DNA of 5,328 nucleotides from a gamma proteobacterium symbiont of Lucinoma myriamae (GCA_025655635.1 JAHXIM010000524.1:1-5328), one strand, 5' to 3'. Positions 1 through 5,301 are shown, counted from the stretch's first letter. Notes: generated by a model not told the origin, from the letters alone. Translations and numbers: made by a program.

Positions 1-1
1 A

Positions 2-133
2 ATGGTTGGATACAATTTACATAGCGGTGATCCTCCTACAGGGGACTTACACCCCATTAGTTTATGCCCATGACGGGCGTACACAAGAAAATGCACTGGA
101 TGCAAAAGGACGCACCAGTGATTTCGGCGTTAT
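2..133. other. Structured non-coding stretch with serial hairpins; possible dispersed repeat
   Basis: No convincing gene lies before the arsR operon. Three potential stem-loops follow each other: GGGG/CCCC (41-44 with 52-55), TATGCCC/GGGCGTA (63-69 with 75-81, one G-U pair), and CACTGG plus TGC pairing with GCA plus CCAGTG (94-103 with 112-120, one bulged A). The + frame from 2 to 73 reads a 23-codon peptide containing GDPPTGDLHPIS and then a stop. It could be the end of an ORF entering from the left. From memory, similar short peptides are predicted over repeated intergenic DNA in gammaproteobacteria, but I could not check this. The hairpins are seen directly; calling it a repeat is inference. 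Confidence 0.35.
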
Positions 134-169
134 GTGTAAAAAACACTCTCCCGAAGTATCCTCTTAAAA

Positions 170-191
170 TTATATTCAACCATTAGGTTGA
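170..191. promoter_or_regulatory. Operator 1 of the arsR operon (inverted repeat)
   Basis: TCAACC (176-181) and GGTTGA (186-191) form a 6-base inverted repeat around a 4-base spacer. The left half extends to TTATATTCAACC (170-181). That 12-mer is the exact reverse complement of 227-238 in operator 2, so the two sites share one recognition sequence. The right half overlaps the first four bases of the TTGACA hexamer at 188-193. Binding of the ArsR-family product of the next gene is inferred from position and from the usual autoregulation of this family. Confidence 0.72.
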
Positions 192-217
192 CAATCAATG
201 CTGGCTAAGATTACATT
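188..217 (+). promoter_or_regulatory. Candidate promoter of the arsR-SRPBCC-ABM operon
   Basis: A perfect sigma-70 -35 hexamer, TTGACA (188-193), is followed after 18 bases by TACATT (212-217), a 4/6 match to the -10 consensus. Transcription would start near 223-225, at the preferred ATG of arsR, which would make the message leaderless or nearly so. Both hexamers are overlapped by the inverted repeats at 170-191 and 211-238, so a repressor bound there should block RNA polymerase. I found no good -35 partner for the AT-rich -10-like strings at 165-176. Confidence 0.55.
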
Positions 218-238
218 CAACCCTATGGTTGAATATAA
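211..238. promoter_or_regulatory. Operator 2 of the arsR operon, overlapping the start codon
   Basis: ATTCAACC (215-222) and GGTTGAAT (227-234) form a perfect 8-base inverted repeat around CTAT. The symmetry extends to 12-base arms (211-222 and 227-238) with one mismatch at C214/A235. The ATG at 225-227 spans the spacer and the first base of the right arm. The centre (224.5) is 41 bases from the centre of operator 1 (183.5), close to four helical turns, so both sites should face the same side of the DNA. This suggests two repressor dimers binding together. Confidence 0.75.
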
Positions 239-572
239 AAGCGATAAAAATCTTTCTGAACTACTCAAGGCAATGAGCGATACGACACGTCGCTCTCTTT
301 TAACGCAGCTCTGTCAGCAAGGTGCTAGTCGGGTTACAGACTTAGCCGACTATTATGATATGTCGCTTAATGCTATATCTAAACATATAAAAGTATTGGA
401 AAAGTCTGAACTGGTCACTCGTAAAACCATCGGTAGAACCCATTGGATTGAAGCAAATTTAAAGCGAATTGATATAGCTGAAAACTGGTTCAAAGAACTT
501 AAATCGATCTGGGAATTACGCTTAGAAAAACTTGACGAATTAATGAAGAATGGAGATACCTCAAATGACTGA
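225..572 (+). CDS. ArsR-family winged helix-turn-helix transcriptional repressor
   Basis: A 115-residue DNA-binding repressor. The N-terminal helix has the family pattern LLKAMSDTTRRSLLTQL (about residues 13-29). The helix-turn-helix follows, with the recognition helix around MSLNAISKHIKVLEKSELV (46-64), then the wing (RKTIGRTHWIEA, 66-77) and a charged C-terminal dimerisation helix (AENWFKELKSIWELRLEKLDELM). The classical ArsR/SmtB metal motif ELCVCDL is absent. The only cysteine is Cys30, so an organic or redox signal is more likely than arsenic or cadmium, though this is inference. An ATG at 198 would add nine residues. I prefer 225 because the 198-224 stretch is promoter and operator DNA and neither start has a good SD. 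The gene overlaps the following SRPBCC gene by 8 bases, a pairing common in this ArsR subgroup. Autorepression through 170-191 and 211-238 is likely. Confidence 0.88.
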   Translation: MVEYKSDKNLSELLKAMSDTTRRSLLTQLCQQGASRVTDLADYYDMSLNAISKHIKVLEKSELVTRKTIGRTHWIEANLKRIDIAENWFKELKSIWELRLEKLDELMKNGDTSND

Positions 573-990
573 TTTAACGGTAAATGTAAACAAAACAATC
601 CATGCATCAATCGAAAAAGTATTTGATGCATGGTTAAGTCCAAAAATGTTATCACTATTTATGATGCCTATGCAAGACCTGCCTGAGTCTGATGTAGAAA
701 ACGATGCTCGTGAAGGAGGTGATTTTACAATTATTATGCATGCCGGTAACGATGTTCTACCACACACGGGCAAATATTTAGAAATTAATCGACCTGATAA
801 GTTGGTTTTTACTTGGGTGTCACACTGTTCAGTTGATAACAGTATAGTTACATTAAATTTCACTAAAATAGATGGTAACAAAACAAATATCTCATTAACT
901 CATGTCAAGTTTATAGATGAAAAAACACGTTCTGACCATGAAGGTGGTTGGGGGAATATTTTAAATAAATTAAATGATGTTATGAATTAA
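565..990 (+). CDS. SRPBCC (AHSA1/START-like) domain protein
   Basis: A 141-residue cytoplasmic protein of the bacterial 'activator of Hsp90 ATPase homologue 1-like' branch of the SRPBCC superfamily, whose helix-grip fold encloses a hydrophobic ligand pocket. Family landmarks appear in order: IHASIEKVFDAWLSP (residues 12-26), EGGDFTI (50-56), HTGKYLEINRPDKLVFTWV (67-85), a beta strand SIVTLNFTKI (93-102), ISLTHVKF (109-116) and the C-terminal helix after HEGGWGNILNKLNDVM (125-140). The start at 565 is chosen over 550 because GGAG (552-555) lies 9 bases upstream of it. The start is inside the end of arsR (8-base overlap), so translation is probably coupled. In ArsR/SRPBCC pairs the protein may bind a lipophilic molecule or help detoxify it. 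The ligand here is unknown, and direct Hsp90 involvement is not implied. Confidence 0.85.
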   Translation: MTDLTVNVNKTIHASIEKVFDAWLSPKMLSLFMMPMQDLPESDVENDAREGGDFTIIMHAGNDVLPHTGKYLEINRPDKLVFTWVSHCSVDNSIVTLNFTKIDGNKTNISLTHVKFIDEKTRSDHEGGWGNILNKLNDVMN

Positions 991-1007
991 TAACAATATA
1001 AATTGAA

Positions 1008-1029
1008 GCAGGTCGATATGTCGGTCTGC
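1008..1029 (+). other. Intercistronic RNA hairpin between the SRPBCC and ABM genes
   Basis: GCAGGTCGA (1008-1016) and TCGGTCTGC (1021-1029) can form a 9-pair stem with two G-U pairs around a TATG loop. The two G-U pairs favour a structure in the + strand RNA over the minus strand. No T tract follows, so it is not a standard terminator. It could stabilise or process the mRNA between the second and third genes. This role is inference. Confidence 0.4.
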
Positions 1030-1067
1030 AGAATACCTTGAAAAACACATAAACTTAGGAGATCAAA

Positions 1068-1349
1068 ATGAATAAGAAAACAATTGTACATATTTGTACG
1101 CTACATGCTAAACCAGAATATACGGATAATTTAATGGCCTCCTTTGAAGGCTTAAAACAAGCTTCGGGGTATATTACCCACGAATGCTACAGGGATATAG
1201 AAGACAAGAACAAATTAACATTAGTAGAAGAATGGGAAAATAAAGATGATCATGAGAACTTTGTTAATTCATTTTCAAAAGAAGAAATGGAACAGTGGTT
1301 AAACATGCTTTCTCAAGAAGGTGAAGACTCATATTATGAGAAAATTTAA
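1068..1349 (+). CDS. Antibiotic biosynthesis monooxygenase (ABM) domain protein, YgiN-like
   Basis: A 93-residue protein with the dimeric ferredoxin-like ABM fold. This family includes cofactor-free quinol and polyketide monooxygenases such as YgiN and ActVA-Orf6, and many members of unknown activity. Visible landmarks are the first strand TIVHICTLHAKPEYTDNLMASFEGLKQAS (residues 5-33), then YITHECYRDIEDKNKLTLVEEWENKDDHENFVNS (35-68), where the EEW and following acidic/His stretch are typical, and a C-terminal helix with EEMEQWLNML (72-81). A strong SD, TAGGAG (1056-1061), lies 6 bases before the ATG. The gene follows the SRPBCC gene by 77 bases with no promoter or terminator that I can see, so it is probably the third gene of the operon. 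That suggests a shared job in handling a quinone-like or other aromatic compound, but the substrate cannot be told from sequence. Confidence 0.8.
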   Translation: MNKKTIVHICTLHAKPEYTDNLMASFEGLKQASGYITHECYRDIEDKNKLTLVEEWENKDDHENFVNSFSKEEMEQWLNMLSQEGEDSYYEKI

Positions 1350-1436
1350 TTAATAAAATATCTCAATGAACAGCAGTTCTTGAATAATTAATACCTTAAA
1401 ATCACATAACACATATGAGCCAAAACAAAAATACCT

Positions 1437-1577
1437 ATGATCATAGAAAATCTTCCAAATTACGAAAAAACAATTAGAATACTTACCGAAGATAAATCTA
1501 TGTTATTATTGATAAAAAGTCTAAAAAAAGATTTTAGGAAAGGTAAAAGGGGACATAATTATTCTGATAAAGAATAG
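1437..1577 (+). CDS. Doubtful small ORF, 46 codons
   Basis: An open frame starting MIIENLPNYEKTIRIL and ending KKDFRKGKRGHNYSDKE. The centre is mildly hydrophobic (SMLLLIKSL, residues 21-29) and the rest is strongly basic. There is no good SD upstream, and its last codons lie within the large stem-loop at 1545-1594. An overlapping frame from 1415 gives another 20-residue peptide. In A-rich DNA both may be chance. I recognise no family. It may also be a decayed remnant carried with the stem-loop element. The surrounding 1350-1690 spacer holds no other gene that I can support. Confidence 0.15.
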   Translation: MIIENLPNYEKTIRILTEDKSMLLLIKSLKKDFRKGKRGHNYSDKE

Positions 1578-1600
1578 TAGTTACGTCCCCTTTTCTTCTT
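1545..1600 (+). terminator. Long stem-loop with T-rich tail; terminator or palindromic mobile repeat
   Basis: AAAAGGGGAC (1545-1554) and GTCCCCTTTT (1585-1594) are perfect 10-base complements, followed by CTTCTT and more T-rich sequence. The 30-base interior contains a second hairpin, TATTC/GAATA (1560-1564 with 1572-1576). It could end transcription of the arsR operon and, because of the AAAA/TTTT flanks, also act on the minus strand. The interior is longer than in a typical intrinsic terminator. The GGGGAC...GTCCCC ends recall small palindromic repeats linked to Y1 (REP-associated) transposases, so a repeat element is an alternative. Confidence 0.5.
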
Positions 1601-1620
1601 TGTTCATACAAAATAACGCT

Positions 1621-1648
1621 ATCACTTGTGATTTCTAATGGATAGAAT
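1621..1648 (+). promoter_or_regulatory. Possible hemG promoter region
   Basis: TAGAAT (1643-1648) matches the -10 consensus at five of six bases and lies 42 bases before the hemG start. The -35 position has no good TTGACA match. An inverted repeat, ATCAC-TT-GTGAT (1621-1632), sits there instead and could be a regulator site. It is neither a clear FNR nor a clear CRP site. This is weak evidence. Confidence 0.25.
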
Positions 1649-1690
1649 AGAACTGATAGTCATTGCTGTATTACCAGGTGTTACACTGTT

Positions 1691-2218
1691 ATGAGTAAAA
1701 TTATTATTATCTATTCAACAACCGATGGGCATACCAGAGAAATATGTTCTCGACTGCTAATAATCATTGAAAAAAATAACAATGTTGTAACATTGATTCC
1801 CATCGAGAATGTAAATAAATTAGATCTAACTGTATTTGATAAAATAGTTATTGGAGCTAGTATTCGTTATGGAAAGCATAATGCTAAAGTTTATGAATTT
1901 ATAAATAAAAATAGACAAATTTTAGATGCAAAACCTAATGCATTTTTCTCAGTTAATGTTGTAGCGCGTAAGCCAGATAAAAACCGACCTGAGACTAATC
2001 CATATTTGCAGAAATTTCTAATGCAAATATTATGGAAACCAAAAGAACTGGCAGTTTTTGCAGGTAAAATAGATTATCAAAAATACAAAATCTGGGACCG
2101 TTTGATGATAAGAATGATTATGTGGATTACTAAAGGGCCAACCGATCCAAAAACAAATATTGAATTTACTAACTGGAATCAGGTAAATGCTTTTGGCCAG
2201 TTAATCAGTAAAATGTAA
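1691..2218 (+). CDS. hemG: Menaquinone-dependent protoporphyrinogen IX oxidase HemG
   Basis: A flavodoxin-fold, FMN-binding enzyme of 175 residues (E. coli HemG is 181) that oxidises protoporphyrinogen IX to protoporphyrin IX, the penultimate step of heme synthesis. It passes electrons to the respiratory quinone pool at the inner membrane face, so it works without oxygen. The FMN phosphate loop is YSTTDGHTREI (residues 8-18). HemG-type motifs follow: VIGASIRYGKHN (53-64), FFSVNVVARKPDKNRPETNPY (85-105), KFLMQILWKP (108-117), AGKIDYQKYKIWDRLMIRMIM (124-144) and TDPKTNIEFTNW (151-162). The segment around 126-147 is the long insert that separates HemG from ordinary flavodoxins and is needed for activity and membrane contact. 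AGGTG (1676-1680) is a modest SD, 10 bases upstream. The gene stands alone between two spacers and is very AT-rich. I see no missing motif. Confidence 0.95.
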   Translation: MSKIIIIYSTTDGHTREICSRLLIIIEKNNNVVTLIPIENVNKLDLTVFDKIVIGASIRYGKHNAKVYEFINKNRQILDAKPNAFFSVNVVARKPDKNRPETNPYLQKFLMQILWKPKELAVFAGKIDYQKYKIWDRLMIRMIMWITKGPTDPKTNIEFTNWNQVNAFGQLISKM

Positions 2219-2244
2219 CTACTCATCAATTAAAAACACATAAG

Positions 2245-2306
2245 CCATTGTCCAGATATTGAACCGGGTGGAGTAGAAAATAAACCCTGCTGATTTATAA
2301 CAATGG
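2245..2306. other. Long-range inverted repeats in the hemG-modA spacer
   Basis: CCATTGT (2245-2251) is complementary to ACAATGG (2300-2306), and GGGT (2266-2269) within the loop can pair with ACCC (2284-2287). No T tract follows, so this is not an obvious terminator for hemG. It could be a structured 3' end of hemG or a chance pairing. It lies upstream of the candidate mod promoters and therefore probably outside the mod leader RNA. Confidence 0.25.
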
Positions 2307-2328
2307 GCAGTAATGTCACTCGTAATCT

Positions 2329-2358
2329 TTGGTTGAAAAATGCCATTAATGGTATGAT
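2329..2358 (+). promoter_or_regulatory. Candidate promoter of the modABC operon
   Basis: TATGAT (2353-2358) matches the -10 consensus at five of six bases. TTGGTT (2329-2334) is a weak -35 at 18 bases. The perfect palindrome CCATTAATGG (2343-2352) fills the spacer right before the -10 and could be an operator. A second option closer to the gene is TTGCTG (2391-2396), then 16 bases, then TGTAAT (2413-2418), which would give a leader of about 30 bases. I cannot choose between them from sequence. Confidence 0.4.
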
Positions 2359-2362
2359 ATAG

Positions 2363-2388
2363 AGCGAAATATATGGTGAATTTCAGCT
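2363..2388. promoter_or_regulatory. Inverted repeat near the mod transcription start, possible operator
   Basis: AGCGAAAT (2363-2370) and ATTTCAGCT (2380-2388) are inverted copies except for one bulged base, around a 9-base spacer that begins ATAT. They lie just downstream of the first candidate -10, where a repressor would block transcription. Molybdate importer operons are classically repressed by ModE at AT-rich inverted repeats. This site is only a loose match to what I recall of the E. coli ModE site, so the regulator is not assigned. Confidence 0.3.
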
Positions 2389-2453
2389 GTTTGCTGTTTT
2401 ATACGTGTATCCTGTAATTTAACACCTGTACCATTAACACGGAGCTATTATTT

Positions 2454-3209
2454 ATGAAAAAAATACAACACCTGTTTTTATGTGCTGTGGTGTTGATATT
2501 GACTCTTGCAACAAATAACGTGCCGGCTGATGATATTCGAGTGGCGGTGGCGAGTAATTTCAGCGATGCTATTAAGCAGATCATTGCGCGTTTTGAAGAT
2601 AAAACCGGGCATAAAGTGATTTTGAGCGTGGGCTCTACCGGTAAGCATTATGCCCAGATCAAGCATGGCGCACCTTTTGAACTATTTTTTGCTGCTGATA
2701 TGAGACGACCTGAATTACTGGATAAAGAAGGCTTAATTGTCGCCGGCAGTCGTTTTACATATGCAATAGGCAAGGTGGTATTGTGGAGTCCCGAGGCGAA
2801 TTTTGTCGATGCTTCCGGTGATGTGTTGCAACAGGGTAAATTCCGTTTTCTGGCGCTGGCAAATCCTAAACTCGCACCTTATGGTAAAGCAGCACAGCAG
2901 GCACTACAGCAGCGCGGTGAGTGGCATGATTTACGAAAACGCATGGTGCGTGGTGAAAATATTGGTCAGGCTTATCAATTTGTTAAGAGCGGCAATGCGC
3001 AGTTGGGCTTTGTTGCTTTATCCCATATTAAGCGGCCCGGTAAAGCCATTGAAGGTTCTTTCTGGCTAGTGCCTGAATCACTCTATGATCCTATCGAACA
3101 ACAGGCGGTATTATTAAAAGATAACGATACAGCCCGTGCCTTTCTGGATTTTGTAAAAAATAATGAAGCTCAAACGATTATTAAAGGCTTTGGTTATGGA
3201 GTGCCGTAA
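2454..3209 (+). CDS. modA: Molybdate ABC transporter, periplasmic substrate-binding protein ModA
   Basis: A 251-residue exported binding protein that captures molybdate (perhaps also tungstate) and delivers it to ModB. The signal peptide has a KK start, a hydrophobic core HLFLCAVVLILTLAT and a likely cut after VPA (residue 25). The mature protein begins DDIRVAVASNFSDAI. Expected oxyanion-binding positions are present: Ser34/Asn35 in ASNF, Ser61 in VGSTGK and Tyr143 in NPKLAPYG. Further landmarks are GAPFELFFAADMRRPELLD (72-90), SRFTYAIGKVVLWS (99-112), GENIGQAY (167-174) and LGFVALSHI (184-192). The wording closely resembles, as I recall it, the Azotobacter vinelandii ModA-type protein of known structure more than E. 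coli ModA. The SD is GGAG (2441-2444), 9 bases before the ATG. The TAA shares its last A with the modB ATG, so translation is coupled. Confidence 0.95.
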   Translation: MKKIQHLFLCAVVLILTLATNNVPADDIRVAVASNFSDAIKQIIARFEDKTGHKVILSVGSTGKHYAQIKHGAPFELFFAADMRRPELLDKEGLIVAGSRFTYAIGKVVLWSPEANFVDASGDVLQQGKFRFLALANPKLAPYGKAAQQALQQRGEWHDLRKRMVRGENIGQAYQFVKSGNAQLGFVALSHIKRPGKAIEGSFWLVPESLYDPIEQQAVLLKDNDTARAFLDFVKNNEAQTIIKGFGYGVP

Positions 3210-3889
3210 TGTTTACTGAATATGATCTGGCGGCACTGTGGATCACCCTGAAACTGGCAGTGATAACAACGCTGATTCTACTATTGATTGGTACGCCGCT
3301 GGCATGGTGGTTAGCCCGCAGTCGCTGGCGTTATAAATTTTTATTTGAAGCAGTGGTGGCACTGCCTCTGGTTCTGCCGCCAACAGTACTTGGCTTTTAC
3401 CTGCTGATTGCACTTGGGCCGCACGGACCTATTGGTGGTCTTATGGAAACATTGGGCGGCAGCCCCTTGGCATTTACTTTCACCGGACTGGTGATTGGTT
3501 CAGTGTTTTATTCCATGCCTTTCGTTGTACAGCCTTTACAGGGAGCTTTTACTGCCATTGGAGAAAGACCCTTAGAAGTGGCTGCTACTCTGGGTGCTTC
3601 ACCTATTGATCGCTTTTTTAGTGTTGCCGTTCCTCTTGCCCGCCCCGGTTTTTTAACTGCCACTGTGCTGGGTTTTGCCCATACTCTGGGAGAGTTTGGC
3701 GTGGTGTTGATGATTGGCGGTAATATCCCGGGTGTCACTCAGGTGCTTTCTATTGCCATTTATGATCATGTAGAAGCCCTTGAATATACTCAGGCTCACT
3801 GGATTTCAGGTAGTTTGCTGTTATTGTCATTTCTGCTGCTGATGAGTGTTTATGCACTTAATCGTCGTTTTTCAGTGGTGAAGCCATGA
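3209..3889 (+). CDS. modB: Molybdate ABC transporter, permease ModB
   Basis: A 226-residue inner-membrane channel subunit that works as a dimer with ModC. Hydrophobic segments are visible at about residues 9-33, 46-70, 88-110, 150-170 and 198-216, fitting the five-helix ModB core. The cytoplasmic EAA loop that contacts the ATPase is EVAATLGASPIDRFFSVAVPLARPG (123-147). The typical ALPLVLPPTVLGFYLL (51-66) and HTLGEFGVVLMIGGNIPG (158-175) are intact. The length is normal for ModB. GGAG (3198-3201) lies 7 bases before the ATG, inside the end of modA. The gene overlaps modA by 1 base and modC by 4 bases (ATGA). Confidence 0.96.
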   Translation: MFTEYDLAALWITLKLAVITTLILLLIGTPLAWWLARSRWRYKFLFEAVVALPLVLPPTVLGFYLLIALGPHGPIGGLMETLGGSPLAFTFTGLVIGSVFYSMPFVVQPLQGAFTAIGERPLEVAATLGASPIDRFFSVAVPLARPGFLTATVLGFAHTLGEFGVVLMIGGNIPGVTQVLSIAIYDHVEALEYTQAHWISGSLLLLSFLLLMSVYALNRRFSVVKP

Positions 3890-4953
3890 GTATTGAAGCA
3901 CGATTTCGTATTGACAGAGACGATTTTACTCTGGATGTTGATCTGACGATACCGGAGCGGGGTGTGACGGCGCTGTTCGGTCCGTCAGGCTGTGGTAAAA
4001 CGACATTGCTGCGTGCTATTGCCGGCCTGGAAGCCAGTCAAAATGGTTATCTGAAAGTGGGTGATGAAATATGGCAGGACGAGCAGAAAAATCTGCTGCC
4101 GCATCAGCGTCCTATTGGCTATGTGTTTCAGGAGCCCAGCCTGTTTGCGCATTTGAATGTACAGCGTAATCTTGAATACGGTCTGAAGCGGCTAAGAGGG
4201 GTAACACCGAAGGTTTCTTTGAAGCATGCAGTCGAATTACTCGGTATTGGTCATTTATTGGAGCGTAAGCCGCATCAACTTTCCGGTGGTGAACAGCAGC
4301 GGGTAGCGATTGCTCGTGCGCTGGCAGTTAGTCCAGCGATGCTGCTGATGGATGAGCCTCTGGCGGCTCTGGACATGATCCGTAAGCATGAGATCTTACC
4401 CTATCTTGAATCATTGCATCGTGAACTGGATATTCCAGTACTCTATGTCAGTCATTCACGTGAGGAAGTGGCACGTCTCGGTGATAATCTGGTGTTACTA
4501 GAAGCGGGCCGCGTTCAGGCTATGGGAACGGTCAGTGAGTTGTTTTCACGACTTGATCTGGCTTTGGCGCACGGGCCTGAAACTGAGACTGTGATCAAGG
4601 CTGTTGTTGCCGGATATGATGAGGAATTTGAACTAAGCTACCTTGATTTCTCCGGCGGGCGCTTTGCCGTAGCGGGAAAGCGTCTGCCCCTGGGGAGTGC
4701 TGCCCGACTGCAGATTCTGGCTCGTGATATCAGCCTCACACTGGAGCATCAAACCAAAACCAGTATTTTAAATATATTTCCTGCAACAGTGGATGAAATG
4801 ACTTATGAAGGCACTGCCCAGATCACGGTGAAGATAAAGATAGGCTCGGTAGCGGTGCTGGTGAGAATTACCCGAAAATCAGCTTCGGAACTTGGATTAC
4901 AACTCGGACAAGCAGTTTATGCTCAGGTTAAAAGTGTTGCTTTGTTAAGCTGA
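3886..4953 (+). CDS. modC: Molybdate ABC transporter, ATP-binding protein ModC
   Basis: A 355-residue ATPase that powers molybdate import. All nucleotide-binding motifs are present: Walker A GPSGCGKTT (32-40), Q-loop Gln82 in VFQEPSLF, signature LSGGEQQRVAIARAL (132-146), Walker B LLMDEP (153-158), D-loop ALD (161-163) and switch His190 in VSHSREEV. The C-terminal region (about 290-355, starting SILNIFPATV) is the MOP/TOBE regulatory domain that binds molybdate in this family and tunes transport. Its presence separates ModC from generic ATPases. The length matches E. coli ModC closely. GGTG (3877-3880) is a modest SD, and the ATGA overlap with modB supports coupled translation. Nothing is truncated. 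Confidence 0.96.
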   Translation: MSIEARFRIDRDDFTLDVDLTIPERGVTALFGPSGCGKTTLLRAIAGLEASQNGYLKVGDEIWQDEQKNLLPHQRPIGYVFQEPSLFAHLNVQRNLEYGLKRLRGVTPKVSLKHAVELLGIGHLLERKPHQLSGGEQQRVAIARALAVSPAMLLMDEPLAALDMIRKHEILPYLESLHRELDIPVLYVSHSREEVARLGDNLVLLEAGRVQAMGTVSELFSRLDLALAHGPETETVIKAVVAGYDEEFELSYLDFSGGRFAVAGKRLPLGSAARLQILARDISLTLEHQTKTSILNIFPATVDEMTYEGTAQITVKIKIGSVAVLVRITRKSASELGLQLGQAVYAQVKSVALLS

Positions 4954-4999
4954 GTGCTATAGTTGTTATAGGAAGTTCTTCAATTGATGGGAGATGGAT

Positions 5000-5259
5000 A
5001 TGATAACAATAGATGCATTTACCACTTTTCTAGGCTGGTGTTCAGTTATTACATTGTGTTACTGATGATTACTTCTCTTTTATTAATTGCCTTGAAAGAG
5101 CCCATTGCAAACATTCATAGTAAGATGTTTGCCTTAGATAAAAAGCTAGTTTTACAGGCTTATTTTCACTATCTGGCAAATTATAAAATTGCCACGCTGG
5201 TACTGAATGTTATTCCTTACTTTGCATTAAAGATCATGACCATCAGTGTTCCCCTTTAA
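5000..5259 (+). pseudogene. DUF6868-like small membrane protein, split by a frameshift
   Basis: From the ATG at 5000, preceded at 6 bases by a strong SD GGGAG (4989-4993), translation gives MITIDAFTTFLGWCSVITLCY and stops at TGA 5063-5065. The next frame continues at once, through the ATG at 5065, with a hydrophobic run (MITSLLLIAL) and then ANIHSKMFALDKK, and later YKIATLVLNVIPYFALKI, to the stop at 5257-5259. Joined, the two parts give about 86 residues with two membrane segments. They resemble, from memory, the DUF6868 family (FLGWC near the start, HSKWF-like centre, NxxPYxAL near the end). The function of the family is unknown. One missing base near 5062 explains the break. A sequencing error, or reinitiation at TGATG, would also fit. 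Starting instead at TTG 4984 or ATG 4987 gives one continuous frame of up to 91 residues, but with a poor SD and without the family N-terminus. The gene begins 46 bases after modC and may be cotranscribed. Confidence 0.6.
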
Positions 5260-5301
5260 ATCAACAGTGTTTTAAAAAGGTGCTTGTAGATGCGTCATTC
5301 C

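Noticed and set aside
2..133. Integron attC site (GCGTTATGT near 125-133 with ACATAGCG near 19-26)
   Set aside because: The end motifs only loosely match the attC core sites, the pairing between the two ends is imperfect, and no integrase or cassette array is visible.
198..224. Nine-residue N-terminal extension of ArsR from ATG 198
   Set aside because: This stretch carries the -10 region and part of operator 2, and only a weak AGG precedes 198. The ATG at 225 fits the family start better, though 198 is not excluded.
353..881. Open frames on the minus strand opposite arsR and the SRPBCC gene
   Set aside because: They lie antisense to well-recognised genes and show no family features of their own.
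2245..2453. Molybdenum-cofactor (Moco) riboswitch before modA
   Set aside because: I cannot recover the expected multi-stem fold, and the best pairings lie upstream of the candidate transcription starts.
2399..3738. Minus-strand and alternate-frame ORFs within modA and modB
   Set aside because: They overlap intact, clearly homologous mod genes and have no SD or recognisable domain.
5054..5070. Programmed -1 frameshift joining the two halves of the DUF6868-like gene
   Set aside because: No X XXY YYZ slippery heptamer is present at the junction. Base loss, sequencing error or TGATG reinitiation are simpler explanations.
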